From the NCBI GenBank assembly GCA_021154325.1, contig JAJKIR010000220.1, positions 1 through 64,000 of the forward strand: 64,000 nucleotides of DNA, read 5' to 3'. The stretch comes from Gemmatimonas sp. (GTDB lineage: Bacteria > Gemmatimonadota > Gemmatimonadetes > Gemmatimonadales > Gemmatimonadaceae). The position numbers and the translations under genes are program-made. Below are positions 1-8,677 of this stretch, in pieces. Under the pieces are notes generated by a model, which saw nothing but the letters and a program-made list of their open reading frames with translations, searched no databases and had not been told where the DNA came from. Position 1 is the first letter of the stretch. Each line of letters starts with the position of its first letter.

Positions 1-272
1 TGCACCGGCGTCGTGACGTGCCGGCGCGTCTCGACGACCTGCGCCATCCGCTTCCAGAACTCCACGTCGCGCTCCATGTCGCCGCGCTTCACGGCGGCTT
101 CCGGGAGCTCGCCATCGAGCCAGGCGTGTATGGCCGGCGAGAGGACGCGCGCCGTATCCGGCTGGGGAAGCGGGACCTCGCGATCGCTGAGGGGGCGCTC
201 GACTGGCACGCGCCGCTCCTGTTTTCGGCCGTCGATCTTCTGGCCGTCGTTCGAGCGAATATCGTCAAACAT
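1..272 (-). CDS. Partial putative anti-sigma or sigma-regulator protein
   Basis: This gene runs off the left edge of the window, so only about 90 N-terminal residues are visible. Its ATG lies one base past the TAA stop of the ECF sigma gene, so the two are almost certainly co-transcribed and translationally coupled. That position is where anti-sigma factors usually sit. The visible protein is hydrophilic, with the segment LSPAIHAWLDGELPEAAV followed by an acidic/basic helix. No zinc-binding His/Cys cluster and no membrane segment appear in the visible part, so the anti-sigma role is inferred from context only. Confidence 0.6.
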   Translation of the reverse strand, partial: MFDDIRSNDGQKIDGRKQERRVPVERPLSDREVPLPQPDTARVLSPAIHAWLDGELPEAAVKRGDMERDVEFWKRMAQVVETRRHVTTPV

Positions 273-273
273 G

Positions 274-927
274 TTAGGCGTACTTCTCCTCGAGTAAGGC
301 CTGGAGTGCCTCACGAGCGCGGTGCACGCGCATCTTGAGCGCTCCAACCGTGGTGCCGAGCAAGTCGGCCATCTCCTCGTACGAGCGTCCCTCGACGTGC
401 TTCATGATGAACGCTTCGCGCAGCGACGATGGTAGGGTCGCCAACGCCTTGTCCAGATCCGTGCGCAGCTCGCTGCGATCCAACTCCTCGTCAGGCGTCG
501 CGTACGACGACGGCTGATCGTCTTCGTCGTAGCTGAGGTGCGAGCGGCGGATGTTCTTTAGCCAATCCTTGCAGCCGTTCGCCACGATGCGGAAGACCCA
601 CGCGTCGAAGCGGCCGCGCACCTCGGCAAGGTGCTGATAGGCCTTGATGAAGCTCAGTTGAAGGATGTCTTCCGCGACGTCGGGGCTTCCCGTCATGCAG
701 AGCGCGTGTCGATACAGAGGATCACTGTATCGTGTAATCAGCGTCTGGAATGCGTCGCGTTGTCCCGCGAGAACGCGTTGAATGATGAGCTGATCGGTAT
801 CCTGATCGGCAATCGGTGCGGGCTGCTCCGTCGTCTTCACGACAACAGAGTAACGCGAATCCCGCGCTTCGGACAGGGCCGCGGGCGCGCTCCCGCAGGC
901 GGTCCTTGGTTTCACGGCTGTCGCCAC
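274..927 (-). CDS. ECF-type RNA polymerase sigma-70 factor
   Basis: An extracytoplasmic-function sigma factor that would direct RNA polymerase to a small regulon. Sigma region 2 covers residues about 45-115, with the core-binding helix containing DAFQTLITRYSDPLYRHAL and DVAEDILQLSFIKAYQHL. Region 4 covers about 150-210 and ends in the helix-turn-helix RSYEEMADLLGTTVGALKMR. The chosen start is a GTG at 927; no clear Shine-Dalgarno lies in front of it. An in-frame GTG about 27 codons further in is an alternative, so the first 27 residues are doubtful. The stop codon lies within a copy of the dispersed CGTTAGGC-type motif (273-279). A likely regulator follows one base downstream. Confidence 0.93.
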   Translation of the reverse strand: MATAVKPRTACGSAPAALSEARDSRYSVVVKTTEQPAPIADQDTDQLIIQRVLAGQRDAFQTLITRYSDPLYRHALCMTGSPDVAEDILQLSFIKAYQHLAEVRGRFDAWVFRIVANGCKDWLKNIRRSHLSYDEDDQPSSYATPDEELDRSELRTDLDKALATLPSSLREAFIMKHVEGRSYEEMADLLGTTVGALKMRVHRAREALQALLEEKYA

Positions 928-1031
928 GGTGTAGGGGACGAGGAAGGGTGAATTGAGGTAACAACAAACACGGAGCGAGCGTTCTAGGTCGCTCGATCCG
1001 ACTAATCACGATGCGATTCGTCTCTTTGACC

Positions 1032-2147
1032 TCAGCGTCCGTCGGTTTGCCCGAACGTCGCATCAAAGACGCGCCAACCGCTGTGACGTATCACACCCCC
1101 GTGTTCATCGAGCCGCGGCGGTGGAAATCGAAGGCTTTTCTCGCCGCTGATGCTCGGCGGCATCCCGGTCACGGGTGAGGCTTCGACTTCCATAGTGACC
1201 TCGCGCACCGTTTTCACGACTCCCGCGGGTACGCCGGCGGCGTGCAGGCGCTCGAGCCAGGCCGCGGCCGACGCTCCAGCCAGTGTCGATGAGAACTCTT
1301 TAATGATTCGCTCTCGCTGCGCGAGGCGGCCTGCGTTCGTCGCGAGCGCGGGGTCGGCCGCGAGCGAGGCGAGTCCCAGCGCGCGTGCGCAGCTCAGCCA
1401 TTGCGCATCGCTGCCGACGGCGATCACGAGCGGACGGTCGGCGGCGTCGAAGAGCTGGTACGGCACGAGATTCGGATGCGAGTTGCCCCATCGTGAGGCA
1501 TCGTGCCCACTCACGAGCACATTCTGCGCGACGTTCACGAGAGCCGCTCGCGCACTCTCGATGAGCGATATGAAGAGTCGGCGTCCCTTGCCATCTCGGG
1601 ATCGGGCGACGAGCGCGGCCAGAATGGCAGCGAGCGCGTCCTTGCCGGCTACGACATCCGCCAGCGCGACTCCAATCTTCATCGGAGCGCCCGCCGGCTC
1701 GCCGGTGATCGCCATCCAGCCACTCTCGGCCTGCGTGACGAAGTCGTAGCCGGGCCGGCGGCTGCCACTCCCAAAGCCCGTGATCGTGCACCAGACCAGG
1801 CGCGGATTGCGGCGCATCAGGAGATCCGGGTCGAGACCGCGGCTCTCCAGCGTCCCGCGCCGAAAGTTGTCGACCACGACGTCGGCATCGAGCGCCAGCC
1901 GTTCGATGACCTCACGATCGCTGGACTGCTCCAGGTCGAGCGCGGCGCTCAGCTTGTTTCGATTGACCGACAGATAGTAGGCGCTCTCACCCCGTGCGTC
2001 GAACGGCGGTCCCCACCCGCGGGTCTCGTCACCGGAGCCAGGACGCTCGACTTTGATGACGTCGGCGCCGAGGTCTCCGAGCATCATGGTGCAGAGCGGG
2101 CCGGCGAGAACACGCGTGAGGTCGAGGACTCGAATGCCATTGAGCAT
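1032..2147 (-). CDS. Family III CoA-transferase (CaiB/BaiF type)
   Basis: A 371-residue acyl-CoA:carboxylate CoA-transferase of the CaiB/BaiF (formyl-CoA transferase) family, cytoplasmic. The N-terminus MLNGIRVLDLTRVLAGPL is the family signature, followed by LGDLGADVIKVERPGSGDE and RNKLSAALDL. The central GYDFVTQAESGWMAITGE and GVALADVVAGKDALAAILAAL segments also match the family. Length is slightly under the usual 380-410 residues. The substrate cannot be read from the sequence. The gene is transcribed away from the phasin-like gene at 2370 and lies upstream of the sigma gene on the same strand, with about 100 bases between them. Confidence 0.93.
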   Translation of the reverse strand: MLNGIRVLDLTRVLAGPLCTMMLGDLGADVIKVERPGSGDETRGWGPPFDARGESAYYLSVNRNKLSAALDLEQSSDREVIERLALDADVVVDNFRRGTLESRGLDPDLLMRRNPRLVWCTITGFGSGSRRPGYDFVTQAESGWMAITGEPAGAPMKIGVALADVVAGKDALAAILAALVARSRDGKGRRLFISLIESARAALVNVAQNVLVSGHDASRWGNSHPNLVPYQLFDAADRPLVIAVGSDAQWLSCARALGLASLAADPALATNAGRLAQRERIIKEFSSTLAGASAAAWLERLHAAGVPAGVVKTVREVTMEVEASPVTGMPPSISGEKSLRFPPPRLDEHGGVIRHSGWRVFDATFGQTDGR

Positions 2148-2369
2148 AGTCTTGCGTTATGGTGGCTCGATCGTGACACCGGTCACCTGCGATATGGCGC
2201 CGGATGCGTGAATGCCGCGTGGTGCCGGTGCGCGCTTGCGCAGGAGCACCCGTCATCTATACTTCCGCCACGACGAGCCGGCCCTGGCGCGCGAAGATAG
2301 CGCGGCTTACCAACACTCGAAAAGCGCGTCGTTTGGACGATCCTCCCTCCCGCGAATTTCGACTCTCCC

Positions 2370-2984
2370 ATGGCGGATAAGCCGCACCCAGCCTCCGGTT
2401 TCGCCTCCACGCCTGGCCAATCGCCGGCCACCGGTGGCGACGCCAAACCCGTAACGAGCGAATCGGCACCTGGGGGAGCGTCACCTCGCGCGATGGCTCA
2501 GCGCGGCTCCGACGCCCGCGACGCAATGGCGGAAATGGCGGAGCGGGCGCAGCTGATCAGCCAGGAAGCAGGGACCAAGATCGCAGCCGCGATGAAGGAC
2601 GTGATCGGCACGGCCGCGGGGATCGCCGGCTTCGCCGTCGAGAGTGCGCGCGATCTCGTGCAGTACATGGTGCGCCGCGGCCAGATCACCCAGGACGAAG
2701 CCGAGAAGCTGATCAGGCAGGCCGAGGACGCCCACGGTCGGCAAGCGCGTTCCGCGGGCGGGGGCGGAGCCGGCACCAAAGCGGGGGCGGACCGATCGCA
2801 ACCGAAGGCGGAGCGCCCCTCGCGCGAAGTCGCACGCGAGGAGACGAAGCCGGCCGCGAGCGCGGCGAAGCGCGCCTCCGGGGCAACGGCCGCGGCGAAG
2901 CCGGAGAAGAAGCAGCCTGCGAAGCGTTCCGGCGGCGCGAAGAAAAGCGCGGCCAAGCCCTCCGCGCCGAAAAAGAAGCGCTGA
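2370..2984 (+). CDS. Phasin-like protein with histone H1-like Lys/Ala/Pro tail
   Basis: A 204-residue protein in three parts. Residues 1-45 are a disordered leader rich in Ser, Pro and Gly. Residues about 48-125 are an amphipathic helical region resembling phasin / poly(hydroxyalkanoate) granule proteins, with ARDLVQYMVRRGQITQDEAE and AEKLIRQAED. Residues about 130-204 are a very basic AAKP/KKPA-type tail like those of PhaF and bacterial histone H1-like proteins, which bind DNA. No PHA synthase is in the window, so a granule role is inferred from the fold pattern alone. A nucleoid-associated role is the alternative. It converges on otsB, whose stop is only 7 bases away. Confidence 0.75.
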   Translation: MADKPHPASGFASTPGQSPATGGDAKPVTSESAPGGASPRAMAQRGSDARDAMAEMAERAQLISQEAGTKIAAAMKDVIGTAAGIAGFAVESARDLVQYMVRRGQITQDEAEKLIRQAEDAHGRQARSAGGGGAGTKAGADRSQPKAERPSREVAREETKPAASAAKRASGATAAAKPEKKQPAKRSGGAKKSAAKPSAPKKKR

Positions 2985-2991
2985 CCGCTCG

Positions 2992-3831
2992 TTAGGCGCG
3001 CGCGAGCGCCTGCTCGCGACTCGTCGCCAGCCATTCCAGAAAGTCGTGCACAGCGTCGGGATCGTCGAGCAGGAGCTCGGCGATCGTGCGCTGGCCGTCG
3101 GGCAGCTCCGCGCTTCCAACGTGGACCGTAACGGCGTGCGCGGGAGGTGCCGGCAGGACGCGGAAGGCATCTTCGTCCGTCCGATCGTCCCCCGCATAGA
3201 GCAGAGAGCCCGTCATGACGTCGCCGTGAACGACGCCAAGCGATGCGGCGAGATCGAGCAGCGCGATGCCTTTGTGGATGGCAATCGGCGGACGCAGCTC
3301 GAAGATCTTTTTCCCTTGCAGCTCCCGCAGGCCGAGCTCGCGCGCCATTGCCGCGACTTCGCGCTCGACGTTAGGCACCACGTCGTCCTCCGCGAGCCGG
3401 ACGTGAACACTCACCGTCCACGTCTTGTCCTCGACGAGCACGCCTCGGTAAGCTGCCAGACGATCGCGCAGGAGCTCGACGGCGCGCGCCACCGCGGGCC
3501 CGTAGGCTTCGGCCGCGGCGTTGACTCGTAAGGCGCCGTCCGGATCGACGAGCTCCACGCCGTGATTGCCGATCGTCCAGCTGTTCGGGACGGCGACGAG
3601 CCGTCGGCCGTCGGCCGCCGCTCGTCCCGTGACGAAGGCAACGTGCACGTTAGGCAGTCGCGTCAGCCGCTCGAGAGTGCGGCGCGTGGCAGGTGGAACC
3701 GCCGCAGCGTCTGGGGTGGGCGCGATTGGCGCGAGCGTGCCGTCGATGTCGAGCGCGACGAGGAAGGGCGAATGCGAGAGCCGATCGGCGATGGCCTCAC
3801 GCATCGGACCCGAGAGCGAGGCCGCGCTCAC
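2992..3831 (-). CDS. otsB: Trehalose-6-phosphate phosphatase
   Basis: A HAD-superfamily phosphatase that removes phosphate from trehalose 6-phosphate, the second step of OtsAB trehalose synthesis in the cytoplasm. Motif I is LDIDGTLAPI (DxDGT), motif II lies in VAFVTGRAA, motif III includes the Lys of IAIHKGIALL, and motif IV is YAGDDRTDEDAF. The GTG start at 3831 overlaps the otsA stop (GTGTGAG), giving tight coupling; the ATG at 3804 is an alternative that would shorten the protein by nine residues. A longer frame extends upstream inside otsA but is not supported. The stop codon is part of a CGTTAGGC copy (2991-2997). Confidence 0.95.
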   Translation of the reverse strand: MSAASLSGPMREAIADRLSHSPFLVALDIDGTLAPIAPTPDAAAVPPATRRTLERLTRLPNVHVAFVTGRAAADGRRLVAVPNSWTIGNHGVELVDPDGALRVNAAAEAYGPAVARAVELLRDRLAAYRGVLVEDKTWTVSVHVRLAEDDVVPNVEREVAAMARELGLRELQGKKIFELRPPIAIHKGIALLDLAASLGVVHGDVMTGSLLYAGDDRTDEDAFRVLPAPPAHAVTVHVGSAELPDGQRTIAELLLDDPDAVHDFLEWLATSREQALARA

Positions 3832-5309
3832 ACCGTCGCGTGCTGCTGCGACATGATCGCCGTCGCCCGCGCGAGGATGGAATCCAGCCAGTCGAAGATC
3901 GTCGAGTTGTGCAGCTGGCGGCGCATCCGGCGCATCCGGCGCCGGCGTTCGTCCGGCGACATGTCGAGCGACGTGCGGATGGCGCTCACGAAGCCGTCCA
4001 CGTTGAACGGATTGATGAGGCACGCGCCCTCGATCTCTTCCGCGGACCCGGTGAAGCGGCTCAGCATCAGCACGCCCCGCTCATCCACCTGACACGCGAC
4101 GAATTCCTTCGCCACGAGATTCATCCCGTCCTGGAGCGACGACACGATACAGAGATCGCCCGCGCGATAGACCGCCGCGAGGAGATCGGCGTCGACGTTC
4201 TCATTGATCAGAACGATCGGCGTCCAGTCGCGCGAGCCATACTTCTTGTTGACGGCGATCGTCGTCTCCACCACCTCGCGCTCGAGGGTGTTGTACGCCG
4301 GCACGTTCGATCGCGACGGCGTCGCCACGAAGATGAAGGTGAAGCGGCCACGCAGCTCCGGCGATTCGTCCCACAGCGTGTCCAGCGCCCGCAGGCGTTC
4401 GGGGATTCCCTTCGTGTAGTCGATCCGGTCCACACACACGCCCAACTGGCGTCCGTCGCGCGCGTACCGCTCGCGCAGGGTGCGCACGCGGTCCACCGTT
4501 TCGGGCATGCGCGCCATCGCCTCGTAGCGCTCGACGTCGATGCTGATCGCGAACGCGCCAACGTGAATCACCCGATCGCGGAAGGTGATCATCTGCCTAA
4601 CGGGATCCACCCGCGCCTCGGGGATGAACTGCTCCACGCAGTCCATGAAGTTCTCGGCGTAGCGGTCGATCTGGAACTCGGCGAGGTCGTTGCCGAGCAT
4701 CCCGCGCAGCAGCGACTCGTGCGTCCCCGTCGGCAGGAGTCTCAGGATGTCCGGCGGCGGAAACGGGATGTGCCAGAATTGATGGATGAAGAGCGATGGC
4801 CGCATCGCGCGGAGAAACTCCGACGCCAGGGCGAAGTGGTAGTCCTGAATCCAGGCCATCGACCGGCCCGTGCACCGCTCCGCTTCGTCCGCGACTGCAT
4901 GCGCGAAGCGCAGGTTCACGGCCCGGTAACGCTCCCAGTATTCGGTACGAAACTCGAAATGCTGGATGAGCATGTGACAGAGCGGCCACAGCGCGCGATT
5001 CGAGAAGCCGTGGTAGTAGCCTTCGATGTCCGCGTCATCGAGCCACACGCGGTGAATCGTGTACTGCGGATCCTCCGGCGGCACCTGAACGCGACCCGCC
5101 TCGTCGCTCACGTCGCGGTCCGCGGAGCCCGATCCCCAGGCCACCCACGTGCCGTGCGTGTGGCGCATCGTGGGATCGAGCGCGGACACGAGTCCACCCG
5201 GCGGCTGCTTGATCTCGATCCCGTGCGCGCCGCGCATGTGCTCGTACGGCTCGCGATTCGAGACGAGGATGAACTTGCAATCGTTCAGATAATGAACAAA
5301 GTCGAGCAT
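3828..5309 (-). CDS. otsA: Trehalose-6-phosphate synthase (GT20)
   Basis: A 493-residue retaining glycosyltransferase of family GT20 that transfers glucose from a nucleotide sugar to glucose 6-phosphate. Family motifs are clear: FILVSNREPYEHMRG near the N-terminus, WIQDYHFALASEFLR, FWHIPFPPPDILRLLP, VDRIDYTKGIPERLRAL, and near the C-terminus SLQDGMNLVAKEFVACQ. The length is normal for the family. It is first in a two-gene operon with otsB. Trehalose made here would serve as a compatible solute and stress protectant. The long overlapping frame on the other strand is a high-GC shadow. Confidence 0.97.
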   Translation of the reverse strand: MLDFVHYLNDCKFILVSNREPYEHMRGAHGIEIKQPPGGLVSALDPTMRHTHGTWVAWGSGSADRDVSDEAGRVQVPPEDPQYTIHRVWLDDADIEGYYHGFSNRALWPLCHMLIQHFEFRTEYWERYRAVNLRFAHAVADEAERCTGRSMAWIQDYHFALASEFLRAMRPSLFIHQFWHIPFPPPDILRLLPTGTHESLLRGMLGNDLAEFQIDRYAENFMDCVEQFIPEARVDPVRQMITFRDRVIHVGAFAISIDVERYEAMARMPETVDRVRTLRERYARDGRQLGVCVDRIDYTKGIPERLRALDTLWDESPELRGRFTFIFVATPSRSNVPAYNTLEREVVETTIAVNKKYGSRDWTPIVLINENVDADLLAAVYRAGDLCIVSSLQDGMNLVAKEFVACQVDERGVLMLSRFTGSAEEIEGACLINPFNVDGFVSAIRTSLDMSPDERRRRMRRMRRQLHNSTIFDWLDSILARATAIMSQQHATV

Positions 5310-5418
5310 GGCGTCTCGATGCTGGCAACTGGTATGCCCCGTCGGTACGTTACCGTCTCGTGCAAGCTAGCCCACTCCCACCTTCCATCGCCCCATCCAT
5401 CTGACGCGCGTCGCGACG

Positions 5419-6396
5419 ATGGCCCGTACGATCGTGCACTCCGGCACACGAGCGCCGACACGAATCGACTTCGGAGGCGGATGGACCGACGTGCCGCCGT
5501 ATTCCGAGCGTGAGGGCGGCTTCGTCTGCAATCTCGCGATCACGCGTTATGCAACCGTCCTCGTCGCCCCCGCCGCGCGCAGTGACGACTTCACGCTCTC
5601 CGCGGATCGAGCTCGCGACCAGCCGCTCGTAGAAGCCGCGGTTCGGCGCGCCGCCGTCTCCGGAGCCGATGTCGCACTATATAATGATTTCCCGATCGGT
5701 GCCGGCCTCGGCGGCTCGTCCGCCGCTGGCGTCGCCCTCGCCGACGCGCTGAGTCGATGCTGCGGCGAGGCCCTCGATCCAGCGACCCTCGCAGAGCGCA
5801 GCCGAGCGACGGAGGTGGAGGAGCTCGGAGTTGCCGGCGGCCGACAGGACCACTACGCGTCCGCGTTCGGTGGCGCCCTCGCGCTCCGCTTCTCCGATCG
5901 AGGAACCGAGGTGCGACAGATCCCGCTCACTCGTGAGGCGGTTGAGGAGATCGAGCGGCGATGCCTCGTCGTCTACACCGGCGAATCGCGCATCTCTGGC
6001 GACACGATCACGGCGGTCACGAGCGCGTACGAGCGCCGCGACACGAAGGTCCTTTTCGCGCTGCAGCGAATGAAGCAGCTCGCGGAGGGAATGGCGCGCG
6101 CCATCGAGATGGGGAACGTCGACGAGCTCGCGGCGCTCGTCGGAGAACACTGGGCCCATCAGCGCTCTCTGCATCCGGCGATTCCGACGAGCCGCATCGA
6201 CGCGATTATAGAAAAATCGCGCCGGGCCGGCGCGCTCGGAGCCAAGGCACTCGGCGCGTCAGGCGGAGGCTGCGTCCTCGTCATCGCGCGACGCGGCCAG
6301 GAGTCGAGCGTCGCTGAGGCAGTGTCTTCGCTCGGGCCACTCCTTCCCTTCACCATTGCGGAGCGCGGCGTCGAGACGATGCGGGGAGACGAATAG
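5419..6396 (+). CDS. GHMP-family sugar kinase (heptose-7-phosphate kinase-like)
   Basis: A 325-residue GHMP kinase. The N-terminal substrate motif APTRIDFGGGWTDVPPYSE is typical of D-glycero-D-manno-heptose 7-phosphate kinase (HddA) and fucokinase-type enzymes. The ATP loop is PIGAGLGGSSAAGVALADAL, and the C-terminal GHMP motif is KALGASGGGCVLVIA. It would phosphorylate a sugar or sugar phosphate for nucleotide-sugar or surface polysaccharide synthesis, but no other heptose genes are nearby, so the exact substrate is open. It starts the rightward run of genes and is followed three bases later by an M20 peptidase, so they share a transcript. Confidence 0.9.
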   Translation: MARTIVHSGTRAPTRIDFGGGWTDVPPYSEREGGFVCNLAITRYATVLVAPAARSDDFTLSADRARDQPLVEAAVRRAAVSGADVALYNDFPIGAGLGGSSAAGVALADALSRCCGEALDPATLAERSRATEVEELGVAGGRQDHYASAFGGALALRFSDRGTEVRQIPLTREAVEEIERRCLVVYTGESRISGDTITAVTSAYERRDTKVLFALQRMKQLAEGMARAIEMGNVDELAALVGEHWAHQRSLHPAIPTSRIDAIIEKSRRAGALGAKALGASGGGCVLVIARRGQESSVAEAVSSLGPLLPFTIAERGVETMRGDE

Positions 6397-6399
6397 CTC

Positions 6400-7569
6400 G
6401 TGAGTATCGCGATTGGTGACGCCGTTGCCCTGACGCGCGAGCTCGTACGCGTCGACTCGCGCAATCCCACGCTCGTCGCCGGCGCGCCGGGCGAAGGCCG
6501 CGTGGCGCGCGTGCTCGCCGACGTCCTCGAGGCATGGGGTTTCGACGTCACGGTCCGTGAAGCGGCGCCCGGACGGCCGAACGTCGTCGCGCGACTTGGG
6601 GGCCGTGCCGGCGGACGTTCATTGATGCTAAACGGCCACATCGACGTCGTCGGCGTCGAAGGGATGACGCACGCGCCGTGGGATCCCGTCGTGCGCGAGG
6701 GACGCATCTACGGTCGCGGATCCTCGGACATGAAGGCAGGCGTCTCCGCGATGTGCGCCGCGGCGGCCCGTGCCGCGGCCGCGAGCGGCGGCGCGCTCGA
6801 TGGCGAGATAATCATCACCGCTGTCGTCGACGAGGAGTACTCCAGCCTTGGCACCCGTGCGCTCATCACGGAGGGCGTGCGCGCGGACGCCGCGATCGTC
6901 ACCGAGCCCACCGGCCTCAGGATCATGCCGGCGCACAAAGGATTCGTGTGGGTCGACGTGCTCGTTCACGGGCGCGCCGCACATGGCAGCCGATGGGATG
7001 TCGGCGTCGATGCGATTCGCAACGCCGGTCTGCTGCTCGCCGCTCTCGATGCCCTGGACGCGGAGCTGCTTCCGTCACGCGAGCATGCGCTGCTCGGACG
7101 GCCGTCGCTCCACGCGTCGACCATCGAAGGGGGAATTGGTTTGTCGACCTACCCCGACAAGTGCCGCTTCACCATCGAACGTCGGACCATTCCCGGCGAG
7201 ACGACAGCCGCGGTGATGGCGGAGATCGAGGAGGCATTCACGCGCGTTCGCGCGCGTCGTCCGTCACTCGACGCCAACGTTTCGATGATCTTCGAGCAGC
7301 CGCCGAGCGACGTCTCGACAGAGTCGCCGATCGTACGTGCGCTCGACGGTGCGCTGCGAGCGTGCGGCGAGGAGGTGAACATCATGGGAATGAGCGCGTG
7401 GACCGATGCGGCGATTCTGAACGAGGCCGGCATCCCCGCGATCTGCTTCGGTCCTGGCGATATTGGATTGGCGCACGCCGCCGAAGAATACGTGCGCGTC
7501 GACGAGATCGAGCGGGCGACACTCGTCCTCGCCGCACTCGCGATGGAGTGGACTCGGAAGGGAGCCTGA
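6400..7569 (+). CDS. M20-family metallopeptidase / deacylase (ArgE/DapE-like)
   Basis: A 389-residue zinc hydrolase of peptidase family M20. The first metal ligand lies in LMLNGHIDVV, the bridging Asp in GRIYGRGSSDMKAG, the catalytic Glu pair in VVDEEYSSLG, and a final ligand region in GLAHAAEEYVRVDE. A dimerisation insert separates the halves of the catalytic domain. Family members remove acyl groups from amino acids or cleave dipeptides, and the sequence does not fix the substrate. Translation begins at a GTG three bases after the kinase stop. A 71-residue protein follows directly. Confidence 0.92.
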   Translation: MSIAIGDAVALTRELVRVDSRNPTLVAGAPGEGRVARVLADVLEAWGFDVTVREAAPGRPNVVARLGGRAGGRSLMLNGHIDVVGVEGMTHAPWDPVVREGRIYGRGSSDMKAGVSAMCAAAARAAAASGGALDGEIIITAVVDEEYSSLGTRALITEGVRADAAIVTEPTGLRIMPAHKGFVWVDVLVHGRAAHGSRWDVGVDAIRNAGLLLAALDALDAELLPSREHALLGRPSLHASTIEGGIGLSTYPDKCRFTIERRTIPGETTAAVMAEIEEAFTRVRARRPSLDANVSMIFEQPPSDVSTESPIVRALDGALRACGEEVNIMGMSAWTDAAILNEAGIPAICFGPGDIGLAHAAEEYVRVDEIERATLVLAALAMEWTRKGA

Positions 7570-7570
7570 G

Positions 7571-7786
7571 TTGGCCTATCTCTCACATAGCGACTACGAC
7601 GCGATCGAGCACGCGATCCGCATCGGTCAACGGATCATCGTCTGGCGTCGCGGCGTCGAGTACGTCGTCATTCCCGTTGAGCTGCACCTGCGCGGCGGCC
7701 GCGAGGCTATCGAGGCGCGTCGCCCGACCGGCGATTCCTTGACGCTCTTCCTCGACGAGATCGATACGATCGAGATCGTCGCATGA
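7571..7786 (+). CDS. Conserved-looking small protein of unknown function
   Basis: A 71-residue protein starting at TTG, one base after the M20 peptidase stop, with a GGGAG ribosome-binding sequence just upstream. The sequence (AYLSHSDYDAIEHAIRIGQR onward) is mixed alpha/beta and soluble, with a basic centre (IIVWRRGVEYVVIPVE) and an acidic end (FLDEIDTIEIVA). It overlaps the RNase H-like gene by four bases (ATGA), so the three genes are translationally coupled. I do not recognise a family; the tight packing is the main evidence that it is real. Confidence 0.7.
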   Translation: MAYLSHSDYDAIEHAIRIGQRIIVWRRGVEYVVIPVELHLRGGREAIEARRPTGDSLTLFLDEIDTIEIVA

Positions 7787-8433
7787 GTGACGCTGGTCAC
7801 ACCGAGCGGCCGTTGATCGCGATCTTCGCCGACGAGTCGTGCTTGGGAAACGGTCGCGAGGGGAGCAACCCTGGTGGCGCTGCCGGTGTAATCGAGTACT
7901 GGAACCCGGCGACGGAGCGTTTGACTCGTTTCGATTACTGGGTTTCGGAGCCGGCGACGACGAATAACCGGATGGCGCTGCGAAGCGTGATCGAGGCGTT
8001 CAACGCGATCTCTCGCAAGGGAACGCGGTTTCGCGTCGTGTTCACGACGGACTCGCAGTACCTCGTGAAGGGGATGACAGAGTGGGTGCACGGGTGGAGC
8101 GCGCGAGGCTGGAGGCGAAAGGGTGGCGAGATCGAGAACCTCGAGCTTTGGCATGGTGCCGTGTCCGCCGCGTCGGGGCACTCAGTCGAGTGGCGCTGGG
8201 TTCGTGGTCATGGGGGCCACCCGCAGAACGAGTTCGCGAACTTTCTCGCGATCCGGGCTGCCCGGGAGCAGACTTCCTCGAACGGTGTCGTGGCTTCGGG
8301 GTTCGACGAGTGGCTCGCGACGGAACGTGCCAAGGGACGCATGTCCGCCGAGCCGGACCCGTTCCCGCTGCAGCGCCCGTTTCGACCGGCCCGCGCCTTG
8401 CCAGTCGTGACCAAAGCTTCACTCACGTCGTGA
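7783..8433 (+). CDS. RNase HI-fold protein lacking two of four catalytic acids
   Basis: A 216-residue protein whose first 165 residues align by eye along the whole of bacterial RNase HI, the enzyme that cuts RNA in RNA:DNA hybrids. Conserved blocks are FADESCLGN, TTNNRMALR, TDSQYLVKGMTEWVHGW and VRGHGGHPQNE. The first catalytic Asp (D17) and third (D90) are present. The Glu of the usual NNRMEL is Ala (A65), and the fourth acid of the usual CDELA is Asn (N153). In Escherichia coli RNase HI the equivalent Glu is essential, so this copy is probably inactive or altered, perhaps a hybrid-binding protein. About 50 extra C-terminal residues are Pro/Arg-rich. Confidence 0.88.
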   Translation: MSDAGHTERPLIAIFADESCLGNGREGSNPGGAAGVIEYWNPATERLTRFDYWVSEPATTNNRMALRSVIEAFNAISRKGTRFRVVFTTDSQYLVKGMTEWVHGWSARGWRRKGGEIENLELWHGAVSAASGHSVEWRWVRGHGGHPQNEFANFLAIRAAREQTSSNGVVASGFDEWLATERAKGRMSAEPDPFPLQRPFRPARALPVVTKASLTS

Positions 8434-8460
8434 TAAGGGGAAACGTGAGCGAGAGTAAAT

Positions 8461-8643
8461 ATGAAGCCCCTTATCGCAGGTCTGTTACTCGGTCTCGCCG
8501 TCGGCTACTGGCAGGGATTCGGCGACGGGAGAACCGGCAAAGACAATGTGGCAGTTCGAGCGCTGAACGCATTCGGCGTCAGCAAGATCAAAGCAGCGGA
8601 AGAGTCGCGGGCGCGAAGCAGAGACGAGGCAGCGCGGCCCTGA
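8461..8643 (+). CDS. Small single-pass membrane protein
   Basis: A 60-residue protein with an N-terminal hydrophobic helix (residues about 4-20, LIAGLLLGLAVGYWQGF) followed by a charged tail with EESRARSRDEAARP. It begins at an ATG preceded by a purine-rich GAGAG sequence. Its topology suggests a membrane anchor or signal-anchored tail. No family is recognised. It lies 27 bases after the RNase H-like gene and 34 before the zinc-ribbon gene, so it probably belongs to the same transcript. Small size leaves some doubt. Confidence 0.55.
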   Translation: MKPLIAGLLLGLAVGYWQGFGDGRTGKDNVAVRALNAFGVSKIKAAEESRARSRDEAARP

Positions 8644-8677
8644 GACGTCCGCGCTAGCCCTGGAGCAACGCCCAACG

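Noticed and set aside
2173-2186. Dyad GTGACACCGGTCAC between the CoA-transferase and phasin genes
   Set aside because: Only a 5-bp stem; such dyads are common by chance at this GC content, and no second copy was seen.
3693-5513. A 606-codon open frame on the plus strand over otsA
   Set aside because: It is antisense to a clear GT20 enzyme and its translation is Arg/His-rich without any domain; a typical high-GC shadow.
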